Assembly (NCBI GenBank): GCA_032690845.1
Contig: CM064423.1
Location: forward strand, 28,418,044 to 28,482,043
Length of the DNA stretch: 64,000 bases
Reading direction: 5' to 3'
Origin: Eleusine coracana subsp. coracana
Taxonomy: Eukaryota; Streptophyta; Magnoliopsida; Poales; Poaceae
The notes below the pieces were generated by a model, which searched no databases, had not been told where the DNA came from, and was given only the letters and a program-made list of their open reading frames with translations. Position 1 is the first letter of the stretch; every line of letters starts with the position of its first letter. Made by a program: the position numbers and the translations under genes. This document shows positions 22,868 to 34,387 of this stretch, piece after piece.

Positions 22868-25800
22868 AAATAAAATCAGCACGCTCCTTAGCATCATCAT
22901 GAACTCTCTCATTAATAGGTAGAGGAAGTATATCAAGTGGAGTACGGGGATCAAAACCATACACTACCTTGAAGGGACTTACCTTGGTAGTAGAATGTGT
23001 TGCCCGATTATAAGCAAACTCAACATGAGGCAAGCATTCTTCCCATTGCTTCAAATTTTTCTTCAAAATAGCTCGTAACATAGTGCCCAAAGTGCGGTTC
23101 ACAACCTCAGTTTGTCCATCAGTTTGTGGATGACAAGTTGTAGAAAATAGCAACTTTGTACCCAACTTATTCCAAAGCGTGCGCCAAAAATGACTGAAGA
23201 ATTTTGCATCACGATCTGAAACAATAGTAGAAGGCATACCATGCAAACGTACAATTTCTTTGAAAAAGAGATCAGCAATATAACTAGCATCATCAGTTTT
23301 ATGACATGGTATAAAGTGTGCCATCTTAGAAAAACGATCCACAACAACAAAAATGCTATCACTCCCCCTCTTAGTCCTAGGCAGTCCTAAGACAAAGTCC
23401 ATAGAAATATCCGCCCAAGGAATAGAAGGAACAGGAAGTGGCATGTATAAACCATGTGGATTCAAACGAGACTTAGCTTTTTGACATGTAGTGCAACGAG
23501 CAACAAAACGCTCAACATCTTTCCTCATCCTTGGCCAAAAGAAGTGTGTGGCAAAAATATCCTCCATCTTCTTAGCACCAAAATGACCCATCAATCCACC
23601 TCCATGCGCCTCCTGCAACAACAAAAGACGAACGGAACCAACTGGAATGCATAGGCGGTTAGCTCTAAACAAGAAACCATCATTCAACACAAATTTGTTC
23701 CAAGCACGACCTTCTTTACAATGCAGCAATACATCTTTAAAATCAACATCAGCCACATATTGTTCTTTAATTGCCGCAAGTCCAAAAATTCTACAATTAA
23801 GTTGAGACAACAAAGTATATTGCCTAGATAAAGCATCAGCAATCACATTATCCTTTCGTTTCTTATGTTTAATAATATAAGGAAAAGACTCAATAAACTC
23901 AACCCATTTAGCATGTCTACGGTTCAAATTGCATTGAGAACGAATATACTTAAGTGATTCATGATTAGAATGAATAACAAATTCTCTGGGCAACAAATAA
24001 TGACGCCACGTCTCTAAAGAACGTACAAGTGCATATAGTTCCTTATCATACGTGGCATAATTCAAAACAGGCCCAGTAATTTTCTCACTAAAGTATGCAA
24101 CAGGTTTACCATCTTGCATCAAAACACCACCAATGCCTATACCACTAGCATCACATTCAAGCTCAAAAGTCTTATCAAAATTGGGTAATTGCAGCAATGG
24201 TGCATGTGTAACTTTGTCCTTCAAAGCATCAAAAGACTCATGATGTACCTTAGCAAAATAGAAGTCAATGCCCTTCTTTATCAACTCATGCAATGGTGTA
24301 GCAATGGTGCCGAAATCTTTGACAAAGCGGCGGTAGAAACCTGCAAGACCAAGAAAACTCCTCACCTGTGTGATAGTTTTTAGTACAGGCCAGCTCTTTA
24401 TGGCTTCCATCTTCGCCTCATCCACCTCAATTCCCTGTGGAGTCACAACATAGCCAAGAAAAGAGACTCGATCCGTGCAAAAGGTGCACTTCTCAAGGTT
24501 ACCAAATAAACGTGTAACTCGCAAAGCATCAAAAACAACACGCAAATGAATCATATGGTCATCCATGGATTTGCTATAAATCAAGATATCATCAAAGTAA
24601 ACAACCACAAATTTGCCAATAAAAGGTCTTAAAACCTCATTCATCAAACGCATGAAAGTACTGGGTGCATTAGTCAACCCAAAAGGCATTACTAACCACT
24701 CATACAACCCGAATTTGGTTTTGAAAGCTGTTTTCCATTCATCTCCAAGTTTCATTCTAATTTGATGGTAGCCACTACGCAAATCAATTTTAGCGAAAAT
24801 TATAGCACCACATAACTCATCAAGCATGTCGTCTAGCCTAGGAATAGGATGACGATACCTAATAGTAATGTTATTAATGGCTCTACAATCTACACACATA
24901 CGCCAAGAACCGTCTTTCTTAGGAACCAAAAGTACAGGAACAACACAAGGACTAAGTGATTGATGAACATACCCACGATCCAAAAGGTCTTGGACTTATC
25001 GTTGTATCTCCTTAGTCTCCTCAGGGTTGGTCCCATAAGCAGCACGGTTTGGTAAAGTAGCACCTGGAATCAAATCAATTTGATGCTCAATCCCTCTCAA
25101 AGGTGGCAATCCCGGGGGTATCTCAGTTGGGAAAACATCCTCATACTCCTGCAAATGGTTAGTGACAGCAGGAGGCAAAGCACTAGAAGCAGTATCACCA
25201 AGCAAAAACAAGGCTTGTTTGCATATCAAAGCATAGCAAATATCATCAGCAGAAATTTCAGCAAGCTCAGATTTTGTGGCAAGACATGAACGACCATGTA
25301 ATTTAATTGCAGCACCCTTATAACTTGAAGAATCATTAACATTACTTGGTGTAGAAGCAGAATTAACAGGTTGTTGAATTTCAGGGCTTTTATTTTTCAA
25401 ACTAGCAGCTTGTTCTAAATCAGCTTGTACAATTTCAGCAGGGGTCATTGGTAACAAAGTAATTTTAGTTCCTTTATGCATAAAAGTGTACTTATTACTT
25501 TTACCATGGTGTACAGCATCATTATCAAATTCCCAAGGTCTACCCAATAAAAGTGAACAAGCTTGCATGGGTACAACATCACAATCAACAGATTCCACAT
25601 AGGAACCAATGGAAAAAGGAACTCTGCAAGTTTGTATTACCTTAGCTTTTCCAGAGTCATTTAACCACTGAATGTAGTATGGATGTGGATGTGGGCGTGT
25701 GGTCAAATCAAGCTTCTTAACCACATCAGAACTCACCAAATTGTTGCAGCTTCCTCCATCAATGATGACACGTGCTCGACGGTTCTTGATGACGAAGAAA

Positions 25801-27231
25801 ATCTGGAACAAGTTATGTCGCTGCATCATCTCGGGCTGCTGGATTTGTGTGCTAAGCACATGCTGCACAATAATATTCATGTAGCCCGTGGTATCGACGC
25901 CTTTAAGGACGAGGTCACCACTGGTGGCCGCGACATCCTCCTCCTCATCCTCCACATCGGAGGTGCTCATGTAACCGCCATCATCTGTCACCACATATGC
26001 TCGCCTACTTGGGCAATCTTTCTGCACATGGCCAAGACCATGGTAGCGGTGGCACTGAATCCCTGTAGTGTCCCGTCGAAGCAACAGAGGAGGCACTACT
26101 AGCCGGTACCTGCATAGAATTTTTACCTGAGCGCGTAGAAGGGGCAGGGGCTGATCTTGGTGCTGCAGAAACAACACTAGCTGGTGGGGGCGGCCGGAAA
26201 GATGGCTTGGGCAGCCCCGAAGTCCCCGTCGGCCGTGGTGGGTAGAAATTCCTGGACTTGCTGTACTCCTCAAAAGCCTGGAAAAGTCCCTGTGATTCTT
26301 TCTCTGCAAGCATAGCACACTGGAAACACTGGTCGAGGGTATAAAATTCTTTATAATCAAGGATGTCCTAAATTTCTTTTCTCAAACCAGAATAAAAGCG
26401 GCAAATCTGATGCTCTACTTTTTCAACCACACCACAACGAATCAAACCCTTCTGAAGCTCACTAAAATACTCCTGAACAGTTTTATCTCCTTGATCTAAA
26501 CGCTGCAGTTTATTATCAATTTCTCTATAAAAAGAAGGAGGAACAAAATGATCACGCATTTCTACCTTAAGTTCTTCCCAAGTAGTAGGCAAATCGGTTT
26601 CAGCAGCTAGACCACTCCACCAAACAATAGCAAAGTCCTTAAACTCACTAGTGGCTTGTCTAACTCTATGTTGTTCAGGAACAAGGTGGGCATTAAATTT
26701 TTGTTCTACTGTCATTTCCCAATCAAGGTAAGCATCACCATCATACTGAACCAAAAACGAAGGAATTGAAAACTTAATTTTAGCATACGGGTCATCTAGA
26801 GCATGGTTACCTTGTGTGCGACGGTTGTGGTTGTGGAAACCACCCATACCTTGAGGGTTACGTTGCAAACGACATCGTAACCTTGCAGTCCTTGTAGCTG
26901 ACCTATCGACGGTGCCATCAGCCTTATACACCGTTGCTTCATCATGATCGTCTTCAACATCGTTGTTGGTGTTGGTGTTGGTGTTGGTGTTGTTGTTGGT
27001 CTTGTGAGCGGTCTCCAATTTGACAACTTGATCGGTTAGCTTATAGACTCTCTTATCCAACCGCTCAATGCTTTCTCCCAGGTGAAGCTTGGTGACGGCA
27101 TCGGTGACGGCCCTGGTGATCGTCTCTGCAAAATCACTCTGAACCGCCTGCAAAGCCTTCTGTAGCTGACTTTGGCTCACGCACTCATCAAATTTTGAGG
27201 GTGAAGCACCCTCTCCATCGCTTCCTGACAT
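22868..27231 (-). pseudogene. CRM gag-pol, right arm, 3' truncated
   Basis: Gag starts at the MSGSDGEG ATG near 27231 and stays open through the region where the left arm is frameshifted. It stops at a TAG near 26368 where the left arm has CAG. A two-base loss near 26085 puts the zinc knuckle ([14 protein letters not shown]) in a new frame. The protease, with the same DGGSC box, runs to a TAA near 24995 where other copies have CAA. RT, RNase H and integrase then continue in 24983-22868 with [10 protein letters not shown] intact and a long open integrase frame ending at the palindrome centre. Confidence 0.9.
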
Positions 27232-28447
27232 CAGAAACACCAAAACAAGAAACAAAAAGTGAAGGTTATCCCTACAAAACTAATAAGCAGTGGTGCCTCT
27301 CAACACAGCAAAAGGAAGCTTCTTGCAAAGCTCTTACAAAGTTCTGAAAACAACAAAGAGAAGGATACCAAGGAGATGTGTTCCACGATTGCAAGGGTTA
27401 TAAAATAACCTATGAGCTGTCCTGAAGAAGTATGTATAGCTAGGAAGGCCAAATATATACATGTGAGTGGCACACAAATCAAAAACAGATAGTAAAGCTG
27501 AATAAGTGCCCAAGTAACTTGTCCCTAGTTGCTGGTCTAACTATGTCCTAGAACAGTAGTGATAGCAAAGAAGAAACAAGGAGACCAAGGCACACAGTCG
27601 ATAACAGGGGGCTAAGTATAAAACAACCAAACTCAGAAATTCCAGGGGGCTAGATGGAGCACTAGTAGGAATCCCAAATTTCTTTTTTTTATTTTTTCGA
27701 TATTTTTTTCCAACTCACTAGCAATGGGGGAGAAACCACAAAAAATTTCAGTTCAAATAGAGCTAGGACGTGGCCTACGGAAAATCTTGAAGTTTCAAAA
27801 AACGTCGGGTTTCAACTTGAATGAATTTTTTCTTTATTTCCCGATTTTTTTTGAATTTTTTGACGAGGGCACACAGGGCGTATCCTAGTGTGGGTATGCT
27901 CAACTTTTTGTCAAGAATCTCCTGTAAAACTTTCAGCCAAAACGGACAACCGAGGGAAAAGTTATGGCTGTTTTACCGAAAGGGTGTCGGAATCAGTAAT
28001 GAAGAACCCAGGGGTTTGAGTGAAACCCGAGTCGGGCTTGGGGTCGGGTAGGGATTATTTATTTATTTATTTGGCGAGGTAGATGCAGCAGAAAGTGGAA
28101 TTTATGAAAATTGGTCCGAGGTGGTGAGGGTGGGTTTAGGGTGGGATTAGGGTGGGCGTGTTGATCAATCAATCCTAGCACACAAAGCCGACAAAACCGA
28201 GGATGGTGAAGGAGATGGCTGCTAGGGTTGCAAGGGAAACACTACTGATGACAAAAACACAAACTAAACCAGTGACTAAACAAGAACTAGGGCCCAAACT
28301 CAACACTACGGACTCTGAAATTGAAATATGCAAAGGGTAAACACGTGGTTATGGGCGGGGGAAATTTTTTTTGGAATTTTCTGTGGACGATAGGAAGAAC
28401 ACGAAAACAAAACTAAAGAGTAGTGCGAACCTGACGGTGCACCTGAA

Positions 28448-28460
28448 GCTCTGATTACCA
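28448..28460 (-). other. Primer-binding site, tRNA-iMet type, right arm
   Basis: The minus strand reads TGGTAATCAGAGC two bases inside the LTR end, as in the left arm. Confidence 0.85.
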
Positions 28461-28462
28461 CT

Positions 28463-29382
28463 TGATGTGGACAAGGGTTCCCGATCTTCCGAAAGGTTCT
28501 TGGTAAGTTGATTTGGTCGGAGGCGACACACAAATCGATCCGGCTTCAGAACAGCACGTTCTAAACCCCGCAATCGCAGCACGACGTCTCCTCTGGTTAT
28601 CAACCATCCAAAGACGATTGACCTCGCCAAGAAGGCTTATCCCTGCCTACGAATCAAGAACACAAGCAAGAACAATGAAGAATGCAACACAATTGCAGAT
28701 GTATGATTAAACTCTCAAAGTTGGGGTCTCACAAACCGATGAACGGCGACACTGTTTATGAACAGAATTGATCTAAGCAAAACCCGAACCCTAATGGTGC
28801 GGCGGCAGCTGTATATAAAGACCCTAGGGTCGTGCAAGACCCTCTGGATGCGCCCCTAATTGGGCTCAACTAAATACAGAGCCCAAAGGCTAAAAATAGG
28901 CGACGCAGCACCGACACAGATTCTGCACTCTCTCTTATTTCGACGATTCCTGATGACTCCGGATGAATTTAGACATGAGGCCAGCAGCACTGGAAAGGTC
29001 TTCTCCTTATGTTTCCGAGCATATGTAGAACGTCCAAATCCGAGTCCATATGCGTCCTGGGTGACTGTTTTAGTGCAGACTGGTCCTGGGCCCTGAAACT
29101 GACTCGAAGTCGGTTTTGATTGGGCCTCCACTTTGGCTTCCAAGCCCTTGCTGGTCCTCGACGTTTTCAACTTCTTCTCCCATCATCTCCTGGTCCTCTC
29201 CATTATTTCTAATCATAAAATAATCATTAGGTAGCAAACTATTCTCAAAAGTAACATATAGCGAAGAACGTAGGAACGAGCTCACCTCTAAATTTAGTCG
29301 TCGTGCACGAGCTCTAGTCATTGGACCTTGCAAGTCCAGAATTGGAGGAGTGTTGTGTGTATCCATAGGAGTGATGTCCTCA
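28463..29382 (-). repeat. CRM 5' LTR, right arm (920 bp)
   Basis: Homologous to the left-arm LTR in opposite orientation. The outer end lacks the first three bases (TGA) of the 924-bp form: plus-strand sequence ends TGATGTCCTCA and then runs into Athila LTR sequence (GCAATGGGTAATTAC). That trimmed end is not what clean integration would leave. Confidence 0.9.
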
Positions 29383-30457
29383 GCAATGGGTAATTACATA
29401 GATCAATGAAAGTCTATAATGAGTAAGACCAGCCTGCTTTCCGAGCGGCTCCCGATTTATCGCTCCCGGGAGGAAACCCTTAATCGCGCGACTATCTTAC
29501 CCTACTCAACTATCCAATAGTGCTGCGCAGGCTTAGTGCTGTCACCGCTAAACCACACTACTGGCATCATCAAGCAACCATAATCAATACAATGTCCGAA
29601 TACTATCCTAATCACCACGATTACGATAATATCTACTTACTTAGCCTAGAACTAAGCAATTGGAATAAGCACATGCATGATTATAGAATCAAGAGACAAA
29701 TCACCAAAACCATCATCAACATATTAAATCATCCTTGAGATACATAGAGTAAGATTCATCCCCGTCGAGATGGCCTACATTGACGGATCAACTCTTGACT
29801 CCAATGGTTCTTGAAACTCAACTAGAGATCTATTCTAATCTAACGGGGCAAGCCCCGGTGGCTCTAACTCATGAATCCGGTGTCCCTCCGTCGCCTCCTC
29901 CTCTACGGCAAGGGTTTTCAAGTATTTATAGGGGTTCTACTCATAAAGGACTCGGTTTCTAACAAATAAGGCGGTTTCTTCTCTGGTTTCTTCCTCGAGT
30001 CAGTTCCTCTGTCTTTCATAGCTGCCATGTGGGCCTTTTCCTTCGAGATAAAGTCTTGTACTGCACGTTAAGATCTTGGAGTTCCAGAAATCTTCTTGAA
30101 GTTCCATAAATCTTCTTAGGCAAATATCTTCAAGTGTCTTACGCAGATAAACTTCCATAAACATGTGGAATGGGCCTCGGTCACTTCTGTGGGTCAAAAC
30201 ACCCTTGCGCCGGTCGGCTCATGGGCTGCGCCGATCGGCGCACTGGGCTTCTTCAGTGCTTTTCGTCAGTTCTGGACTCCTGTCCTCTCCATCATCGCAT
30301 TAATCACCAAGTGTACCTGTTTCTGCAATAAAGCTCCAAAACAATGCATATACAAATATATAGGCAATATCACAGGTAAATGGCCTAAATTAGTATCAAT
30401 TATGCTCTAATTGGGGTAATATTCACATATAAAAAGGGCACTTGGGAAGTGCCAACA
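29383..30457 (-). repeat. Athila 5' LTR remnant of copy 2
   Basis: It matches about 9797-10827 almost throughout and ends at GTGCCAACA. It contains the TATA-like CCTATAAATAC (minus, near 29925) and the exact 16-bp palindrome at 30227-30242. It lacks the inner LTR part and PBS. Just past 30457 the sequence departs from the shared LTR and becomes Tat integrase. Confidence 0.8.
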
Positions 30458-31038
30458 ACTATGCGGGACGCGTCGCCCTTGGCAGTCGGCCAGTAGAAGC
30501 CTTGGCAAAAGGCGTTGCCTACGAGGGTTCGAGGTGCGGCGTGATGACCACAGACCCCCAACCCCCCCCCCCCCCCCCCCCCCCCCCCGTGGATATCGAT
30601 GAGCACCTTGATGCCCTCGTTGGTGGGGATGCACCGCTGCATAACTTTGGTGATGCTGCGCTTGTAGAGTTCCCCGTTGATCATGACGAAAGATTTGGTG
30701 CGCCGATAGAGTCGTTTGGCCCCAGTCCCGTCGGTGGTAAATGTGCCCTGAGCCAAGAACTCGATGTACGGATCTCTCCAGTTGGGTGGGAGCCCGGCTC
30801 GCTCGACCCCCGGGTTGTCCGACTGGTCGTCCGGCTCACCCGAGTCACTTGGTCGATCGATCTCCATCAAGTCCATGAGCTGTGGGGCCACTAGAGGCGA
30901 TTCTTCAGCCCTTGAGTTGGGTTCAGCGGAATCACTTGACCCCTCCTTGGACCCTATGGGCTCCTTGGGTCGAACCGAAGGTTGGTGCTGGTCGTTCATG
31001 AAGACCCCCGGAGGGATGTTCTCCCGACCAAACGCCAT
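30458..31038 (-). pseudogene. Tat integrase N-terminal region, truncated
   Basis: The last residues before the Athila junction read HHAAPRTLVGNAFCQGFYWP, the start of the integrase zinc-binding domain (HHCC). Upstream is the linker with RLYRRTKSFVMINGELYKRS, typical between the second RNase H and integrase. A 27-base C run (30562-30588) translates as a Gly run and has probably expanded. The catalytic core is absent. Confidence 0.7.
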
Positions 31039-31162
31039 TTTGGCTAACGCAACGGCCGCCTCGTTGTGGCGTCATGGGATGTGCTTGAGTTCCAGCCCAT
31101 TGAATTTACTCTCGAGCTTGCGGACTTCCTGGCAGTAGAGTGCCATGGCATCGGTCCGGCAG

Positions 31163-31520
31163 CTAGACTCTTTCATGATCTGGTCGACACGAGTTGGGAG
31201 TCGCCTCGGATTTCCAGCCGCCGGATTCTGAGCTCGATGGCAATCTTGAGCCCGTTGACAAGCGCTTCGTACTCAGCAGCGTTGTTTGATGTGAGGAAAT
31301 ATAAACGAATCGCATATTTAATATGTACCCTGAGTGGAGAGACGAAGACAAGGCCGACGGCAGCCCCTGTCCGCATGAGCGATCCATCAAAGTACATGAC
31401 CCAGTATTCTTGATTGACGGGAGCGGGCAGGAGTTGCGCCTTAGTCCACTCCGCCACGAAGTCGACAAGGACCTTGGACATGATGGCCGCTTGTGGCTGG
31501 TATGTGATGTCGTGTCCCAT
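31163..31520 (-). pseudogene. Tat second (archaeal-type) RNase H domain
   Basis: The frame shows YWVMYFDGSLMRTGAAVGLV (catalytic-Asp strand), SNNAAEYEALVNGLKIA (catalytic Glu helix) and IRGDSQLV (third acidic position). This pattern is the additional RNase H of Tat/Ogre elements. Preceding polymerase sequence is in other frames. Confidence 0.75.
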
Positions 31521-31763
31521 CTATTCGAGCACCCACTTGGCCACCTTGCCCGCCGAGTCCCTGTTCTGTATAATCTCTCGGAGAGGAAAGGCACTCACAC
31601 TATGAATCAGGTGGGAGTCAAAGTAGGGTCGTAGCTTGCGCCTTGCCACAATCAACGCCTAGAGGATCTTGAGGATCTAGTGGTACCTGGTCTTCGAGTC
31701 GGACAAGTCTTCGCTGACGTAGTAGACAAGGTGTTGGACTTTGAGGGTGTGTCCCTCTCTTTC

Positions 31764-32790
31764 TCACTCGACTATAAGTGTCGAGCTTACGACTTGAGTC
31801 GTCGTAGCTATGTACAGCAGCAGCACCTCTCCCGGGACCGAGGGGGTTAGCATGGGTGCGCCGCTCAAAATGCGCTTGACGTCGTCGAGGGCGGACTGCG
31901 CCTCGGGGGTCCACTTGAACTGGTCGGGCTTCTTCAGAAGCCTATACATCAGAAGCGCCCTCTCGCCGAGGCGCGAGATGAAGCGACTCAACGCCGCCAG
32001 ACAGCCCATGAGCTGCTGCAGCCCTTTGAGATTCTGGACTGGTCCCATCTGCTCGATCGCGGAGATTTTCTCGGGATTGGCCTGGATGCCTCGTTGGGAG
32101 ACGACGAACCCGAGGAGCATGCCCCTCGGGACCCTAAAAACGCACTTCTCAGGGTTGAATTTGACGTCGTTTGCACGCAGTTTGGCAAAGATGAGCTCGA
32201 GGTGGGCTATGAGGGTTCCCGCCTTTTTGGACTAGAAAATGATGTCATCCACATAGGCTTCAACCGTGTGGCCGATCAAATGATCAAAGCACTATTGCAT
32301 GCAATGCTGAAACATCGCACCGGCGTTCTTAAGCCCGAAAGGCATTGTTATGTAGCAGTAAGAGCCAAACAGCATGATGAAAGATGTCGCGAGTTGGTTG
32401 AATTATTTCATCGCAATCTGGTGGTACCCCGAGTAGGCATCTAGGAAGGAGAGAGTCTCGCATCCTGTCGTTGAGTCAACTATCTGGTCTATGCGCGGCA
32501 AAGGAACAGGATCCTTCGAACATGCCTTATTCAGGCTCGTATAGTCAACATACATTCTCCATTTCTCATTCTTTTTTCATACAAGAATAGGATTAGCTAA
32601 CCATTCGGGATGGTACACCTCCTTGATGAACCCGGCCACCTGTAGCTTCAAGATCTCCTCTCCAATTGCCCTGCGTTTCTCCTCGTCGAAGCGACACAGA
32701 CGTTGCTTCACCGGCTTGGAGCCCGACCTGATGTTCAAGGAGTGCTCGGTGACTTCCCTCGGTATGCCAGGCATGTTCGAGGGCCTCCAC
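31764..32790 (-). pseudogene. Tat reverse transcriptase, fragmented
   Basis: The N-terminal part (32790-32577) has EHSLNIRSGSKPVKQRLCRF and EVYHPEWLANPILV, the start of a gypsy RT. The later part (32120-31764) has LLGFVVSQRGIQANPEKI and FKWTPEAQSALDDVK, the RT thumb and connection. Between them, the region that should hold the YxDD box lies in broken frames around 32240-32570, with ATGATGTCATCCACATAGGC on the plus strand matching a decayed catalytic motif. Confidence 0.7.
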
Positions 32791-32841
32791 GTGAAAACTT
32801 CGGTGTTAGCACGGAGAAAGTCGACGAGCGTGCCTTCCTTT

Positions 32842-33600
32842 TTAGGGGGTAAGGGATGCCCCCACTTTCACCGTCCTCTCCTTGTCACCCTCGGGGTCGA
32901 TCTGCACTTCTCTTGTGTCCTCCGCGGGCTTGAACGAGGCATTCTTATGACTGGCATTGGGGGCCCCCTCCTCGAGGTGGGTGCGGATAGCCTCGAGCTC
33001 CCCGACGGAGGCCATCGCCGCCGCCGCAAGATCACCGTTCTCTGTCTCGCATTGGAAGGCACGCTGGAGGGATGCATTGATGGTGATGACTCCTTTTGGG
33101 CCCGGCAACTTGAGCTTCAAGTAGGTGTAGTTGGGTACGGCCATTAATTTGGCGTAAGATGGACGTCCCAAGAGAGCGTGATATACTCCTGGGAAGCCGA
33201 CAACCTCAAAGACGAGGGTCTCGGTCTAGAAGTTGGATGGTGTCCCGAATGTGACAGGCAGGCTGATCCGCCCAAGGGGTATGGCTTGTCGTCCCGGGAT
33301 GATCCCGTAGAAGGGTGCGCCAGCTGGCTGAAGGCGCGCTCGGTCGACCCCGAGCAGGTCGAGCGTGTCAGTGTACAAAATATTGATGCAGCTGGGGGCG
33401 TCCATCATCACCTTGGTGAGGCGGACCTCAGCAATGATGGGTCAACCACGAGCGGGTATCAACCCGGTCGTGGTACATGTGTGGGGTGATCCGACCGATC
33501 AAATGTGATCGGCAAATCTGACCACTAGAGGAAAGCCGGCGTGGCGGGTTCTGCTGCAAAAACCGTGCGACGCTTGATTTTGGCGATGCGTCAACTCCCT
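32842..33600 (-). pseudogene. Tat protease and protease-RT linker, degraded
   Basis: Frame 33171-32842 has GRPSYAKLMAVPNYTYLKLKLPGPKG, the conserved end of Tat protease (flap-side GRP motif). Frame 33411-33226 has DAPSCINILYTDTLDLLGV, matching the region after the protease active site. The two are in different frames. Confidence 0.6.
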
Positions 33601-33605
33601 CGGGA

Positions 33606-33935
33606 CTAAGGCCCCGTGAAAATCATATGGAAGGCTTTGGGGTTGGGGAATACTGGTCCCTCTGGCTCGTCGTCTCTGTCCGCGTGGTCCTGGACCCGTG
33701 GTTCCGACGCCTTCCCTGGGTCCCCCTTCTTCGCCTCCTCCCGGATGAATTTCTTCATCATGGAGCAGTCCTTAAGGAGGTGCTTGACAGGGAACCCGTG
33801 GTTCGGGCATGGACTGTTCCACTTCTTTTTGAAGTGGTTCGGTGCCTCCCCCGCTGCCGGCCTCGGCGGCTTGCCCTTCGTGGCGGCCATGACGGGGTCG
33901 CGCGTTGCTCGCGGCTTGTTTTTCTTTTTCTTCAT
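33606..33935 (-). pseudogene. Tat gag C-terminal / zinc-knuckle region
   Basis: The frame contains CPNHGFPVKHLLKDCSMMKKF, a CxxH...C variant knuckle typical of Tat gag, followed by an acidic linker and PKAFHMIFTGP, the usual text just before protease. It is separated from capsid by frameshifts near 33940-34390. Confidence 0.65.
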
Positions 33936-34387
33936 CGACCGTGATCCCCACCGCCATTGGTGCGGGAGCCATCATGAGCGCCATTGATCACAGAGTCCCA
34001 CCTCTGTCGGTGGATGAGCACGCGCAGGTGGACGGCGAGCTCAAGTCGGTGGAGGATTCGTGAAGCCCCCTTGAGCTTTGGGTCCTCGCTGTGTGCCGGG
34101 CATTGAGGCTCGAGTGCGAGGCCTTGGCCACGGCATCCCTTCAGACCTTGGCTGGCACCCATCAGGAGCTGGAGGAGGAGCGTCAGCTCGGGAAGGATCT
34201 TGGCACGAGGCTGGTCGAACTGGAGGCCACTTTGGAGCAGGTCGGGTGCCAGCTCTTCAAAGCGGAGCGCGACCACGCCGTCGCTCGGGAGGAATGGGAT
34301 GGGGCCGTGGCCGGAGGCAAAGCTTGTGGCGATGTCTAGGAGCTCGCGGTCCATGCATGGACCCCTTCGGCTCAGCTTGTGGATGAG

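Larger units (their letters stand above)
16318..29382. mobile_element. Tail-to-tail inverted pair of CRM 5' halves (13 kb palindrome)
   Basis: The left arm (16318-22866, plus) and right arm (22868-29382, minus) each run LTR, PBS, leader, gag, pol and stop in the same integrase position. The arms meet across 22857-22867. Both outer ends are LTR U3 ends; no 3' half or 3' LTR of either is present. The arms carry different frameshifts and stop codons and visibly different leaders, so they have diverged since joining or came from different copies. I find no target-site duplication: CCGGG precedes the left end and GCAAT follows the right end. Confidence 0.85.
10828..30457 (-). mobile_element. Athila-like element, copy 2, interrupted by the CRM palindrome
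   Basis: Minus-strand order: 5' LTR remnant 30457-29383, [CRM inverted pair 29382-16318], gag-protease 16317-14556, accessory ORF 14009-12762, 3' region, polypurine tract, shared LTR 10827-8416. About 2.0 kb expected between the flanks of the CRM pair (gag N-terminus, PBS and inner LTR, by comparison with copy 1 about 7757-9796) is missing. Its outer end at 30457 abuts Tat integrase sequence. Confidence 0.75.

Noticed and set aside
16318..29382. Palindrome as a pure assembly artefact
   Set aside because: The arms differ by many substitutions, indels and distinct frameshifts, which a duplicated read or contig would not show; a join between two true copies is still possible and is listed as a test.
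30400..31038. Gly-rich protein encoded over the C27 run
   Set aside because: The Gly run is an expanded homopolymer within the Tat integrase linker, not a domain.
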